In this document: positions 1 through 10,297 of the stretch, piece after piece
Position numbering within the stretch: position 1 is the first letter of the stretch
How the letters are laid out: every line of letters begins with the position of its first letter
Source of the DNA: Desulforamulus profundi
GTDB taxonomy: Bacteria > Bacillota_B > Desulfotomaculia > Desulfotomaculales > Desulfotomaculaceae
Reading direction: 5' to 3'
Length of the DNA: 64,000 bases
Assembly (NCBI RefSeq): GCF_002607855.1
Contig: NZ_AWQQ01000116.1
Coordinates: 25,318 to 89,317, forward strand
Notes under the pieces: generated by a model
What the model was told of the DNA's origin: nothing
The model's database searches: none
The model's input: only the letters and a program-made list of their open reading frames with translations
Translations under genes and position numbers: made by a program

Positions 1-2
1 TG

Positions 3-731
3 GCCAGAAAAATAATGTCCCTGGTATCCGTCATTATTTTCCCGACCCTGGCCCTGATCTCCTATGTCAAGAGGGAGGGACTTTCCCCGGGAGCGGCGGT
101 CTGGCGCTTTATAAAGATTTCCCTCTTTTCGCTATTGGGAGCTTTGTTTATGGTGGGGATGCTGGCGGATGCTGCATTTATGCTGAAGCTGGATCAATTT
201 GCAGGGGTGAAACTGGCCCATGTGATTCCTTTGCTGGTGGTTCTTCTCTATTTCTCCCTGGTTGTGGCCAAAGGGGCGGCACTGCCGGAAAAGGTAAAAG
301 GTCTCTTGAACCAGCCGGTTTTGCTGGGGGTTGCCCTGGCGGGGGCCTTGATGGCGGTGGCGATGATCGTTTATGTGGCCAGAACCGGCAACGAGGCCAT
401 GACCGTCAGCGGGCTGGAACTGCAGTTCCGCAGCCTGCTGGATCAGATTTTGGGAGTTCGTCCCAGGACCAAGGAATTTTTGCTGGGTCACCCGGCCCTG
501 CTGCTGGTGCTGCTGTTTGGCTACCGGGACAACCGCTTTTTACCGTTACTGCTGCTGGGGGCCATCGGACAGGCCTCCCTGGTCAATACCTTTGCCCATA
601 TTCATACGCCTCTTCTGGTGTCCCTGATGCGGGCCTTCCACGGGATCTGGTTGGGAATTCTGCTGGGACTGGCTGTGTATTTCTTGATTAAGCTGGTCTG
701 CCGTTACGGGAGAGGGGTTCTAAATGGCTAA
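3..731 (+). CDS. DUF5693 family membrane protein, 5' truncated by window edge
   Basis: The reading frame is open at the first bases of the window, so the N-terminal part is missing. At least 238 residues remain, with about seven hydrophobic segments separated by short loops. The sequence RTKEFLLGHP near residue 150 is typical of the DUF5693 family, whose members usually sit just upstream of csaB in Firmicutes. The end overlaps the csaB start by 8 bases, so the two are probably translationally coupled. The function is unknown. From the pairing with csaB, a role in export or modification of a wall polysaccharide is likely, but this is inference from context only. Confidence 0.75.
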   Translation, partial: ARKIMSLVSVIIFPTLALISYVKREGLSPGAAVWRFIKISLFSLLGALFMVGMLADAAFMLKLDQFAGVKLAHVIPLLVVLLYFSLVVAKGAALPEKVKGLLNQPVLLGVALAGALMAVAMIVYVARTGNEAMTVSGLELQFRSLLDQILGVRPRTKEFLLGHPALLLVLLFGYRDNRFLPLLLLGAIGQASLVNTFAHIHTPLLVSLMRAFHGIWLGILLGLAVYFLIKLVCRYGRGVLNG

Positions 732-1856
732 AGTTGTAATATCCGGTTATTACGGGTTTGATAACCTGGGGGATGAGGCGGTTCTTTTCAGTATCTTAAA
801 AACTGCGGGATCTTCGCATTGGGCTGAGGATCGAGGTGCTTTCCAATACACCGGAGGAAACGGCGGAGATCTATAAAGTAACTTCCTCCAACCGGTGGAA
901 ACTCGGGGATGTCTACCGGGCCCTCAAGGATTCCGATCTGTTGATCAGCGGCGGGGGCAGCCTGCTGCAGGATGTTACCGGCATCAAGAGTTTGCTGTAT
1001 TACCTGGGGGTTATCTGGTTGGCCCAGCGGCTGGGCAAGCCTGTCTTCTTTTATGCCCAGGGCATCGGGCCGGTGAAGTCCTGGTTGGGCAGGCTGGCCA
1101 TGAGGCTGGTGGTGAATAAGGTAAACTATATCACCGTGAGGGATGAATCCTCCCGGCAGGATTTAGAAGAGATGAAAATCAACCGCCCCGGCATCCGGGT
1201 GACAGCGGACCCGGTGCTGGGCCTGGAACAAAAATTTGTAGATGAAAAGATCGGCCGCGCCATTTTAGAGGAAGTCGGGCTGGATTTGTCCATTGAACGG
1301 AAACTGGTGGGGGTTTCCGTTCGGGAGTGGCAGGGCCTGGCGGATTACAAAAGGGTAGTGGCGGAAGTTTGTGATAAGCTGACACGGGTGGGCCACCAGG
1401 TGGTATTCCTGCCCATGCACTATCCGGACGATTTAAAGACTTCGGAAGAAGTTGTGGAACTGATGGAACAACCCGCTGTGGTGCTGTCCCAGCGTTATTC
1501 GGTGGTTGAAATGGCCAGTCTTATTGCCAATATGGATTTACTCATCGGCATGAGGCTGCATGCCTGATCCTGGCCGCCGTCATGCATGTGCCGCCGGTGG
1601 CCGTTTCCTATGACCCCAAGATCGACCGCTTCATGGGGCTGCTGGGCCGAGAGGCCGCTACCCCGGTGGACAACCCTAGTTTCGATGACCTGTGGCGCAC
1701 CGTGGAGGAAATACTCTGCGAGCCTGGCTGGTCCGGGAGGAACTGATCCGGCAGGTGGAACCCCTGCGCCAAAGGGCCCAGTCCACGGCGGCGCTGGCCA
1801 TGGAGGTCTTGGACCGGTCTTTATCCAAAGGCGTCCACGCCACCAAGTATTTGTAA
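724..1856 (+). CDS. csaB: Polysaccharide pyruvyl transferase CsaB (three apparent frameshifts)
   Basis: The start MAKVVISGYYGFDNLGDEAV is characteristic of CsaB, which adds ketal-pyruvate to the secondary wall polymer that SLH domains bind. The middle (836-1567) carries the SGGGSLLQD motif and ends in GMRLHA. The reading frame breaks three times. Near 803 the run AAAACTGCGG probably was AAAACCCTGCGG. At 1563-1564 GCATGCCTG probably lost a C. Near 1721 GAGCCTGG probably lost a G. With these repaired the protein runs continuously from 724 to the TAA at 1854-1856, about 377 residues, the normal family length. Many other genes in the window show the same kind of break, so I treat this as a real gene with sequence errors rather than a pseudogene. 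The stop codon overlaps a 33-bp inverted repeat. Confidence 0.85.
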
Positions 1857-1887
1857 TTCAAGTTGGGGACGGTTCTTGACTTGAATT
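1855..1887 (+). repeat. REP-like inverted repeat unit, copy 1
   Basis: A 33-bp unit with ends AATTCAAGT and ACTTGAATT (inverted) around the core GGGGACGGTTCTT. Its first two bases supply the last two bases of the csaB TAA stop. Single copy, plus orientation (core read on the plus strand). Confidence 0.85.
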
Positions 1888-1912
1888 CGGTTTAGTTTTA
1901 AGGGAGGTAAAA

Positions 1913-3357
1913 ATGACAAAAAGAAAATGGCTACCTTTCATTTGCTTGTTTCTGACGATGCTTTGGTCCTTTCCTGCCTGGGCGGCGGAGCAGATTGCTC
2001 CGGGAGTTCGCCAGTGGTCCTTTGAAAGGACGAACTGGGAAGGTAAGTCCATCAAGGGTTATGTGTTGGAGGTGGATCCTAAGCAAAAGTATACCGAGAT
2101 TCGCGCTGTGATGGGGAATGAAGTCATCGGCAGCAAGGAAACCCTCAGCAGTATGGCGGAGCGCACCGGGGCGGTGGCTGCCATTAACGGCGGTTTCTTT
2201 GACACGGTCACCGGTATGCCGGTGGGGAATGTTTTTATCGATGGCAAAGCCGAGTATGTTTCGGATATTTTAAGAACCTCCTTTGGCTTTACCTACGGCG
2301 GGGGCGTCAAGATTGGTTACCTGGCCCCCAAAATGAAGGTAGAGGTTGTCGGTGTGGGCCAATTGGCCATTAAAGGCATTAATATGCCGGCGGTCAGCGA
2401 CGGGCTGGTGCTTTATTCCCGGGTCTGGGGCAAGGCAGTGCCGGCGGGAACGCAGCTCCTGCTGAAACCGGACGGCAGTGGCGCTTTTTGGTAGAGCCTG
2501 TTTTCGGTAGTACCCAGATTCCGGCCGGCGGCTATGTTTTAAGCGGATGGGGAGGTTCAACCAACCAACTGATGGCGGTTTCTGCCGGTGCCAGGGCCAG
2601 GGTGATTACTGAGCTGCCCCAGGAATGGAGCAACCTGCGCCATGTTTTATCTGCAGGTCCTTTACTGGTGGAAGGGGGTCTGCCGGTGGATCAGGCGGTA
2701 AACGAAGGCCTGTGGGGCAAGGTATTGAAACCGGCGCCCAGAACTGCCTTGGGGGTTAACGCACAGGGGAAAGTGCTGCTGGTGGTGGTGGATGGCCGGC
2801 AGGACGGCAGCGCCGGGCTTACTTTAGAAGAGTTGTCATATCTCATGATGGATTTGGGTGCTGTCCGGGCGGTGGCACTGGACGGCGGTGGCTCCAGTGA
2901 GATATGGGTAAAGGGAAAAATTCTTAACAACCCCTCCGACAAGAAGGAACGCCCCCTGGGCAACGGGTTGATGATCATCCAGCAGATGCCTGTGTACGTA
3001 GACCACCAGCGGCTGTATTTAGACGTGGCTCCGATCATTGATCAAGGGCGGACCCTGGTGCCCATGCGGAAGATCTTTGAGCGATTGGGCGCTGAAATTA
3101 ACTGGGATGAAGCGACCAAAACGGTGACGGCTGTCAAAGGGGAACTGAAAATTGAACTAACCGTAGGAAAAACCACTGCTGTGGTGAACGGTAAAAACAT
3201 CAAGCTGGATGTACCGGCCAAGGTGATCAATGGACGCACCCTGGTGCCCATGCGTTTTGTGGGAGAAGCCCTGGGGGCCAAGGTGAATTACGTTACCACC
3301 AACGGCCCGGCCGTTTACATCGAGAGTGCGGAGGGAGGGTCCGGCCTTGCAAAATAA
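1913..3357 (+). CDS. Secreted phosphodiester glycosidase (NAGPA) domain protein with copper-amine-oxidase-N domain; one frameshift
   Basis: The start ATG follows GGGAGG. The first 25 residues form a signal peptide (basic MTKRKW, hydrophobic core, ending AWAAE). Then comes the NAGPA fold, with AAINGGFFD near residue 90 and VRAVALDGGGSSEIWV near residue 325, the family hallmarks. The C-terminal 110 residues hold two copies of the GRTLVPMRxxxExLGA pattern of the copper amine oxidase N-terminal (wall-stalk type) domain. The frame breaks at 2485-2489, where five T probably were six; repair gives GAFLVEPVFG and about 482 residues. Members of this family remove phosphodiester-linked sugars or act in spore or exopolysaccharide metabolism, but the substrate here is unknown. 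It lies between csaB and a beta-propeller protein, suggesting one surface-related operon. Confidence 0.85.
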
Positions 3358-4408
3358 GCTGATCATCTTTATGTTGGGGCTGCTTTGCTTTACCATGACG
3401 GCGCTGCCCGCCGCAGCGGAACCGGTGATGCCTCCGGAACTGGAGCAAATGATGAACGACCAGACGCAGCAGGTGATTACCGAATTGCCGCCCCGGCTGG
3501 CTGTGGACTATATTGCCAATATTACCTATAACCTGGTGCGGGATGTTCAGAAACTGCCCAACGGCAATTTGCTGCTCTGCCGGGTGGGCGCCTGGATGCC
3601 CGGCATCGTTGAGGTGGACCAGCAGGGAAATGAGGTATGGAATTACTACGGCCTTCAGGCCAACAGCGCCCAGCGGCTGGCTAATGGAAATACATTGGTT
3701 GCGGATTCCGGCGCTCCGGGAGCGCCCTATGTACCCAGGGTGGTAGAACTGACCCGGGACGGGAAAAAAGCCTGGGAATATGCGCTGCCTTCCCTGGCCT
3801 ATGCTCCCCGTTATGCGGAACGGCTGGCCAACGGCAACACCCTGGTGGTGCTCCCCTTTGAGGTACGGGAAGTAACCCCTCAGAAGAAAGTTGTCTGGCA
3901 GTATGGCCAGGGCAAGCCCGGTAAACCCGGCGATCCCGGTTACCTGGCCCGCCCTGCACGGGCCCACCGCCTGGCCAATGGCAATACCCTAATTGTGGAC
4001 AGGGGTTATGCCAGGAATGGGCGGGTATTGGAAGTGACCCCCGGCAAAAAAGTGGTCTGGCAGTTTGCTGCCGCTGCCGCACCTTCTGCGGGCAGCCAGG
4101 AACAGAAACCACCGGGTTTGGTTGAACCGCTGGATGCATTGCGGCTGGCTGACGGGTCTACTTTGGTAACCGATAAGAAACTGGATATGGTCTTCCTGGT
4201 AGATGCCCAGGGGCAGGTCCTGCAGGCCAAGTCCTGGGCCGGACTTTACAAAACAGCTCCGGTGACAGACCTTTGGTTTGCCGAGCCAAAGGAAGATGGC
4301 AATATCCTCATCTCCGGCACCATGGTAACCGGACGCACCCGGGTGGCAGAAATTATTGGGGACAGTATGAAGGTTGTGTGGGAGAAGAGCCTTTTCCAGA
4401 GCAACTAG
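3347..4408 (+). CDS. Secreted beta-propeller protein, arylsulfotransferase/PQQ-repeat-like
   Basis: I chose the TTG at 3347 because GAGGGAGGG lies 8 bases upstream; it overlaps the end of the preceding gene by 11 bases. A signal peptide covers about residues 1-25 (ending PAAAEP). The rest is built from repeats with RLANGNTLV or QKLPNGNLLL followed by a VVW or AWEY strand, the signature of PQQ-like and bacterial arylsulfotransferase (ASST) propellers. About five repeats are visible over residues 55-330. I do not see the ASST catalytic context clearly enough to claim sulfotransferase activity. Its neighbours are secreted or wall-associated, so it is probably an extracytoplasmic binding or enzymatic propeller. 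Confidence 0.7.
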   Translation: MQNKLIIFMLGLLCFTMTALPAAAEPVMPPELEQMMNDQTQQVITELPPRLAVDYIANITYNLVRDVQKLPNGNLLLCRVGAWMPGIVEVDQQGNEVWNYYGLQANSAQRLANGNTLVADSGAPGAPYVPRVVELTRDGKKAWEYALPSLAYAPRYAERLANGNTLVVLPFEVREVTPQKKVVWQYGQGKPGKPGDPGYLARPARAHRLANGNTLIVDRGYARNGRVLEVTPGKKVVWQFAAAAAPSAGSQEQKPPGLVEPLDALRLADGSTLVTDKKLDMVFLVDAQGQVLQAKSWAGLYKTAPVTDLWFAEPKEDGNILISGTMVTGRTRVAEIIGDSMKVVWEKSLFQSN

Positions 4409-4415
4409 AAAAATA

Positions 4416-4447
4416 AATTCAAGTCAAGAACCGTCCCCGCTTGAATT
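4416..4447 (-). repeat. REP-like inverted repeat unit, copy 2
   Basis: A 32-bp unit in minus orientation (core reads AAGAACCGTCCCC on the plus strand), starting 8 bases after the stop of the propeller gene. It sits between two converging genes and may act as their shared terminator. One arm is a base shorter than in other copies. Confidence 0.85.
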
Positions 4448-4459
4448 TACGGTTTTTGT

Positions 4460-6133
4460 TTATTTATCCAATCTGGCGCCAAACTGTTGCAGTTTCTTTT
4501 GCACCCAGGCAATATCCTCCTGTGCAAACTGTTTGGGCTGCTTGTTGGCAGCCAGTGACCTTGCGGCTGCCACACCGGCAGCGTCCCCAAGGACCGCCAG
4601 GTTGGGCAGCACCCTCAGTTCCGCCCAAGCAAAGGAAGAGATGCCTGCTGCGTAGCCCGGGATCAGTAAATTTTCTGTTTTGGCAGGAAGGAGAACCTCA
4701 AAAGGAAGGTAGACCGGGTTGGTGGGCTCACCGCCGGCCTTCTGCCAATCCGGGCGCAGGTGCTTGGTTACGGGCCAGTTGTAGCTTCCGGAAGCCTTTA
4801 AATCGTTGGGAATGAAGGCATTAATGTCCATCATGTAATAGCCCAGGCCGATCCGAGTGGGGTAATTGTGTGTATCGGCTCCCTTGGAGTCCGCCCCGGC
4901 CCTTTGGGCTTCTTCCGTGGAAACAGCGAAATTAGTGTTCTCAGTTCCGTGGTCAGACTGCCCAGATAGCGGGCTGTGTACGGACTCTCGAATATACATA
5001 ATCTGTCCTACCACCGGTAAACCCCGGCTGTCTCGGACCAGTTCAGCCTCACCAAAGCCGTACCAGTGGCCGGTGGCCGGGTCCTGTACTTTAAACTGCC
5101 GCAAGGTATTGATGAAATCAGGGTTTTGCAAGAATTGCCGGGCCTTCACCCGGGCCTGGTCCACGTTTAAATGACCCGGAGGAGTATCGGCAGGATACCG
5201 TTTGCTCCCTTTATCCCGCTCATGTGCCCGGGCGTCTACATTGAAGACCAGCAGGCAGTTCACCCACCAGGTATGATTGTCCTTCCCGTTGCTGGCAGCA
5301 TTAATGGGTTTTATGGCAAAGCCTTTGGGGCCGTATTTCTCATTAAAGGCGATGACCTGCGGGTTGGCGGCAAAGGCCTGTTTTCCTCCCGCCAAGCCCC
5401 AGCTGCCCTTGGCGTCCCGGACAAATTCCCAGTCCTTAATTTGCGCGTTTTTGGGCGGGGTCTTAACACCGGTTACCTGAAACATTAGGGTAGCGGCCTG
5501 CTGCCGGGAGAAAGAAGTCTCGTCCCCCGGTAGGTATTGCCTGGGCCAATCTCTGCGGCCCACACTGACGGGATTGCCGGATAAGCGGGTTAACCGCCCG
5601 TCCACTGTGGCATCGATGAAAATCTTTCCCCTAACCTTTTGGATATCATCTCCCCAGGCCACCTCCCCGCTTTGTTTCCGGGCAATACTCCGAAGCCGGA
5701 TTTCCTTTATCGTGTTGTTTTGTACTATGAGATCCTCGATGTCATAACCATAGAGGATTTTTAAGTTGGGGAACTGGGCAAGGTCCTCTCTAATGATTTG
5801 GGCCATCCCACCGGTATTGTAAAATTGCCCGGCTTTAGCATACCAGCGGCCAAAGGAACCCTGCGTAACCACGTGTCCTTTCCAATAACGAATATCGGTA
5901 AAATTTTGCCCGCCGACGGTACCGATGCCGCCCAATTCTTGAACGGGGTCATTTACCACCAACAAAATCTTTTTCTCCGGCGCCGCCGCTGCAGCGCTGC
6001 GGGCCGCCGCACACCCGTCAAACCCGCCGCCGATAATCACAATATCTTGCCTGAGAGTTTGGTTATAAGCAAAGACAGCGTAGCCTAAAAGCGGTAACGC
6101 CACGATCAATAAAACAGCCAACAGTTTTTTCAT
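4460..6133 (-). CDS. Membrane-anchored FAD-dependent oxidoreductase
   Basis: The start ATG at 6133 follows GGAGG 7 bases upstream. An N-terminal hydrophobic segment (residues 1-22) looks like a signal anchor or uncleaved signal peptide. It is followed by the dinucleotide-binding motif IVIIGGGFDGCAAARSAA near residues 32-49, which fits the FAD_oxidored (PF12831) group. The family domain continues through IFIDATVDGRLTR near residue 190, and the C-terminal LPNLAVLGDAAGVAAARS (about 525-543) is the usual second FAD contact. Length 557 residues, no frame break. The substrate cannot be read from the sequence. The N-terminal anchor suggests activity at or outside the membrane, which would need a Tat-like or pre-folded route, but I see no twin arginine. 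Converges with the propeller gene. Confidence 0.75.
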   Translation of the reverse strand: MKKLLAVLLIVALPLLGYAVFAYNQTLRQDIVIIGGGFDGCAAARSAAAAAPEKKILLVVNDPVQELGGIGTVGGQNFTDIRYWKGHVVTQGSFGRWYAKAGQFYNTGGMAQIIREDLAQFPNLKILYGYDIEDLIVQNNTIKEIRLRSIARKQSGEVAWGDDIQKVRGKIFIDATVDGRLTRLSGNPVSVGRRDWPRQYLPGDETSFSRQQAATLMFQVTGVKTPPKNAQIKDWEFVRDAKGSWGLAGGKQAFAANPQVIAFNEKYGPKGFAIKPINAASNGKDNHTWWVNCLLVFNVDARAHERDKGSKRYPADTPPGHLNVDQARVKARQFLQNPDFINTLRQFKVQDPATGHWYGFGEAELVRDSRGLPVVGQIMYIRESVHSPLSGQSDHGTENTNFAVSTEEAQRAGADSKGADTHNYPTRIGLGYYMMDINAFIPNDLKASGSYNWPVTKHLRPDWQKAGGEPTNPVYLPFEVLLPAKTENLLIPGYAAGISSFAWAELRVLPNLAVLGDAAGVAAARSLAANKQPKQFAQEDIAWVQKKLQQFGARLDK

Positions 6134-6142
6134 TTATGAACC

Positions 6143-6163
6143 TCCGAAATCCAAAATTCAAAA
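6143..6163 (-). repeat. Short heptanucleotide stutter before the FAD oxidoreductase
   Basis: On the minus strand three 7-base units run in register: TTTTGAA, TTTTGGA and TTTCGGA. The last base pair run merges into the GGAGG ribosome binding site. One of several period-7 arrays in intergenic DNA of this window. Confidence 0.5.
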
Positions 6164-6198
6164 GTAACAACGTATAATTACGAGACCTTACTTCACAA

Positions 6199-6219
6199 GC
6201 GAAAGGCGAACAGCGAACA
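6199..6219. repeat. Heptanucleotide array GCGAAAG/GCGAACA
   Basis: Three adjacent 7-base units: GCGAAAG and then GCGAACA twice. Lies in the 181-bp spacer between the divergent FAD oxidoreductase and fabZ, about 35 bp from the second array at 6143-6163. Confidence 0.6.
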
Positions 6220-6314
6220 TCTACCAAAAATTTCTTTTTTTCTTGTAATTTACGGCAGGAACCACTATAATATTGGCGAAAACATCCGTATATACATATA
6301 AAATGGAGGTTGAC

Positions 6315-6743
6315 ATGCTCGATATAAACGCCATACAACAAATTCTACCACACCGCTACCCCTTCCTGTTAGTGGATCGCATTTTGGAGATGGAAGAAGG
6401 GAAAAAAGTTGTCGGTATCAAAAACGTTACCGCCAATGAAGAGTTCTTTCAAGGCCATTTTCCCGGTTTTCCGGTCATGCCGGGTGTTTTAATCATCGAA
6501 GCCATGGCCCAGGTGGGGGCGGTTGCCATTCTTAGTATGCCTGCATATGCCGGCCGCATTGCCCTTTTTGCCGGAATTGATAAAGCCCGTTTCCGCCGGC
6601 AGGTGTTCCCGGGGGATACCCTGCGGATCGAGGTCGAGGTGTTAAAACTCCGCGGCACCGTTGGCAAAAGCACGGCCCGGGCCTTTGTCGGGGAAGCGTT
6701 GGCCGCCGAAGCGGAGCTAATGTTTGCCATCGGGCAGAAATAA
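6315..6743 (+). CDS. fabZ: 3-hydroxyacyl-ACP dehydratase FabZ
   Basis: Dehydrates beta-hydroxyacyl-ACP in the type II fatty acid elongation cycle in the cytoplasm. I chose the ATG at 6315 ([21 protein letters not shown]) because GGAGG sits 5 bases upstream. The catalytic histidine lies in [11 protein letters not shown], and [20 protein letters not shown] carries the conserved glutamate. The length of 142 residues is normal. It is not next to other fab genes here. FabZ genes often sit in envelope clusters, and this one precedes a WecA-like gene by about 180 bp. Confidence 0.92.
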   Translation: MLDINAIQQILPHRYPFLLVDRILEMEEGKKVVGIKNVTANEEFFQGHFPGFPVMPGVLIIEAMAQVGAVAILSMPAYAGRIALFAGIDKARFRRQVFPGDTLRIEVEVLKLRGTVGKSTARAFVGEALAAEAELMFAIGQK

Positions 6744-6927
6744 AGAGAATCTCGTTGTATTTTTAAACGATTGTCAGGTTTATGGCATTTTTGCCTGAAC
6801 AAAAGGTTTTTTTGGTATTCCTTAGGCAAGGTAGTTAAATTTGTTGCTGTACAGGTTTGTAACTCCTGGGTTAGAATGAATAGGATTTCTGATAATTGTT
6901 AGTTTGCCGGTTAGCTTGGAGGGATAA

Positions 6928-8030
6928 ATGTTGATAATGACTTTACCACTGGCTTTTTTGCTGGCCCTGGTGGTAGCTCTTTTTGTGACACCTTGGTACG
7001 CAAAGTCGCTTTTAAAATTGGCGCCGTTGATCAACCGGATCAACGCAAAGTACACAGCAAAATTATGCCCCGTATGGGCGGGCTGGCTGTCTATATAGCC
7101 TTTACTGTTGCCGTGTTGTTGACTCAACAACTAGACAACCGGTTAATCGGTCTGCTGGTTGGTGGGTTGATTATTGTATCACTGGGGATTCTTGACGATA
7201 CCAGAGGTTTGCCGGCCAAGGTGAAGCTGGTGGGGCAAATCGCCGCCGCAGCTGCGGTGATTCCCTTTGGTATTCAGGTGGATTTTATCACCAACCCCCT
7301 CAACGGCCACCTGGTGCATCTGGGCGCCTGGGGAATTCCGGCCACCATCTTTTGGATTATTTCCGTAACCAATGCCATTAACCTGATTGACGGCTTAGAC
7401 GGATTGGCAGGAGGGACTTCCTTTATCGCCGCCCTGACCCTGGCTGCGGTCACCTGGCAGCAGGCCTACCTGCTGGGCGGGTTAGGCATGGACGTGGTTT
7501 CTCTGGCCTTGATCCTGGCCGCTGCAATCCTGGGCTTTTTACGGCATAACTTTTACCCTGCCAAGATTTTCTTGGGAGATACGGGTTCCATGTTCCTGGG
7601 TTATGCATTGGGCACCCTGGCGGTCATGGGTGTGGCAAAGGCTGCCACCGCCATCTCGGTGATTATTCCCATGGTGATCTTGGGCATTCCCCTGCTGGAT
7701 GTGTTTTTCGCCATCCTGCGCCGCTACCAGAGCCAGCGCCCCATCTTCCAGCCGGACAAGGAACACCTGCATCACCGCATGATGGCCCTGGGCCTCTCCC
7801 ATAAGCAGACGGTGCTGGTTATTTATGTCATCAACCTGGTGCTGGGCATCAGCGCTTTCTTGTTAACCGTCATCACCACCAACCAGGCGGTGCTGCTGCT
7901 CTTTATTCTGGCCGTGGCGATTATCGTGGCAGCCAACAAGATTGGCATCATCGGCAAGGCCACCAGGGAAAGCATTCAATCCACTGTTTCAGTTTCACAG
8001 AACTTACAACAGCGGTCCTCCAAAATGTAG
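6928..8030 (+). CDS. MraY/WecA-family undecaprenyl-phosphate GlcNAc-1-phosphate transferase (one frameshift)
   Basis: Transfers a sugar-1-phosphate to undecaprenyl phosphate to begin synthesis of a wall polymer (WecA/TagO group). The N-terminus is open from the ATG at 6928 behind GGAGGG. At 6991-6992 ACACCTTGG probably lost a C, and repair joins MTLPLAFLLALVVALFVTP to LVRKVAFKIGAVDQPDQRKVH. The DQPDxRKVH and PRMGGLAVY motifs near residues 38-55, the NAINLIDGLDGLAGG motif near residue 150, and the HHR of DKEHLHHRMM near residue 275 are all present. About ten membrane spans. The galU and galE genes follow, consistent with teichoic-acid-like or other glycan synthesis. A 12-bp hairpin covers its stop codon. 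Confidence 0.85.
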
Positions 8031-8040
8031 GACCGCTGTT
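8008..8040 (+). terminator. 12-bp perfect hairpin spanning the stop codon of the WecA-like gene
   Basis: AACAGCGGTCCT and AGGACCGCTGTT are exact inverted repeats with a 9-base loop. The TAG stop at 8028-8030 sits in the right arm. Only two T follow, so it may be a weak or Rho-independent-like pause or an mRNA-stabilising structure rather than a full terminator. Confidence 0.55.
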
Positions 8041-8083
8041 TGGCATTGGTTCTATTCATCAATCCTAAGAAAGGAAGCGGAGT

Positions 8084-8948
8084 ATGAGGGTTCGTAAAGC
8101 CATTATCCCAGCAGCCGGGCTCGGTGTTCGGTTTTTGCCGGCTACCAAGGCGCAGCCCAAGGAAATGCTGCCCATTGTAGATACTCCAACGATTCAGTAC
8201 ATAATCGAAGAAGCGGTAGATTCGGGCATCGAAGATATCCTTATCGTAACGGGCCGCAACAAGCGGGCCATTGAGGATCATTTTGACAAGTCCTTGGAAT
8301 TGGAAGTACAGCTGGGCAGTAAGCAAAAACATGAATTGCTCGGTTTGGTGCGAGACATCAGCGAAATGGTGGATATCCACTACATTCGCCAGAAGGAACC
8401 CCTGGGGCTGGGCCACGCCGTCTATTGCGCCCGCAAGTTCATTGGTGATGAGCCTTTGCGGTTTTGCTGGGAGATGATGTGATTCGCAGCAAGGTACCCT
8501 GTCTGAAACAGATGATCAACCTGTACGAAGAGGTCCGCTATACCGTCCTGGGAGTGCAGGAGGTGCCCCAGGAACATGTAAACAGGTATGGTATTGTAGA
8601 GGCCACCACCGAATGTGAAGGTGTCTGCCGGATTTACGACCTGGTGGAGAAGCCTGAAATTGATCAGGCCCCTTCTAGGCTGGCGGTTATGGGAAGGTAC
8701 ATTTTAAGTCCCCGGATTTTTAACATCCTTGCCACCACCAGGCCGGGAGCCGGCGGTGAGATTCAATTGACCGACGCCTGAAAAAGCTGGTTCACGCCGA
8801 AGCCATTTACGGCTGTTTGTTTGAGGGCAAACGTTATGATGTGGGAGATAAGCTGGGTTATTTGAAGGCCACGGTTGAGTTTGCTTTGGAAAGGCCGGAT
8901 TTAGCGGAGGAATTCAGGAAATATTTAAAAGAGATCGTAGAAGAATAA
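8084..8948 (+). CDS. galU: UTP-glucose-1-phosphate uridylyltransferase (two apparent frameshifts)
   Basis: Makes UDP-glucose from UTP and glucose-1-phosphate. The nucleotide-binding motif [20 protein letters not shown] (residues 9-28) and VEKP near residue 185 identify the family. The frame breaks twice. At 8455-8457 CCTTTGCGG probably lost a T, and repair gives [16 protein letters not shown], restoring the conserved LLGDD motif. At 8777-8778 GACGCCTGAAA probably lost a C, giving [18 protein letters not shown]. The repaired product is about 289 residues, the normal length, ending at the TAA at 8946-8948. It precedes galE by 59 bases, so UDP-glucose and UDP-galactose supply are probably co-expressed. 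Confidence 0.9.
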
Positions 8949-8949
8949 T

Positions 8950-8982
8950 TTCGAGGTTCTGTTCGAAGTTCGAGATTCGAAA
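8950..8982. repeat. Heptanucleotide array TTCGARR between galU and galE
   Basis: Units TTCGAGG, a shortened TTCTG, TTCGAAG, TTCGAGA and TTCGAAA follow one another directly after the galU stop. Every unit starts with TTC, and four of five are exactly 7 bases long. Confidence 0.6.
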
Positions 8983-9007
8983 ACAGGTAAAGGACTGAAG
9001 AAGAATA

Positions 9008-9912
<905 letters not shown>

Positions 9913-9923
9913 AATTCAAGTCG

Positions 9924-9998
9924 AATTCAAGTCGGGGACGGTTCTTGACTTGAATTCACCCTTGCAATTCAAATCAAGAACCGTCCCCAACTTGAATT
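9924..9998. repeat. Inverted pair of REP-like units, copies 3 and 4
   Basis: Unit 9924-9956 is in plus orientation and unit 9966-9998 in minus orientation, with a 9-base spacer. A truncated arm (AATTCAAG) lies at 9913-9920, directly after the galE stop. The pair can fold into one long hairpin. Confidence 0.85.
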
Positions 9999-10020
9999 AT
10001 ATAAACAACAACCCCCGGGT

Positions 10021-10131
10021 TTACTTACTTCCTGAACCTTTCACCGCTTTCTTATCTTTACTCACGATTAAATATCGGTCCAGCGCTTTGCGGCGGGTGT
10101 CCAGGGCTTTTATATCCACAGCCTTGGCCAT
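10021..10131 (-). CDS. Small basic protein of 36 residues, unknown function
   Basis: This short frame starts with ATG at 10131, preceded 9 bases upstream by AAAGGAG (complement at 10141-10148), and ends at the TAA complement at 10021. The product begins MAKAVDIKALDTRRKAL and ends KKAVKGSGSK. It is lysine- and arginine-rich, with no hydrophobic segment. On the same strand, upstream of the start, a TATAAT sequence lies at about 10195-10200, so it could have its own promoter. I do not recognise a family. The ribosome binding site and lack of any competing gene in a 385-bp gap support it, but a frame this short could occur by chance. Confidence 0.45.
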   Translation of the reverse strand: MAKAVDIKALDTRRKALDRYLIVSKDKKAVKGSGSK

Positions 10132-10297
10132 ATCATCAATCTCCTTTAAATACGATGTTTGTTAATTAATCACATTATTCCCGGTAAAATGACATTATAA
10201 ACCTTGCCAGCATTGGAATAATATGCATAATTAAGGTGTAGATATCATAAAATAGTCTTTGTATCAAATTCCATTTATTGACGGGAGGAGATTGCCT

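Noticed and set aside
724..1856. csaB as a pseudogene
   Set aside because: All breaks are single- or double-base losses of the same type as in essential genes; the restored protein is full-length.
9950..10165. 71-codon plus-strand frame over the REP pair
   Set aside because: It is a shadow of the REP sequence and of the minus-strand 36-codon frame; no ribosome binding site.
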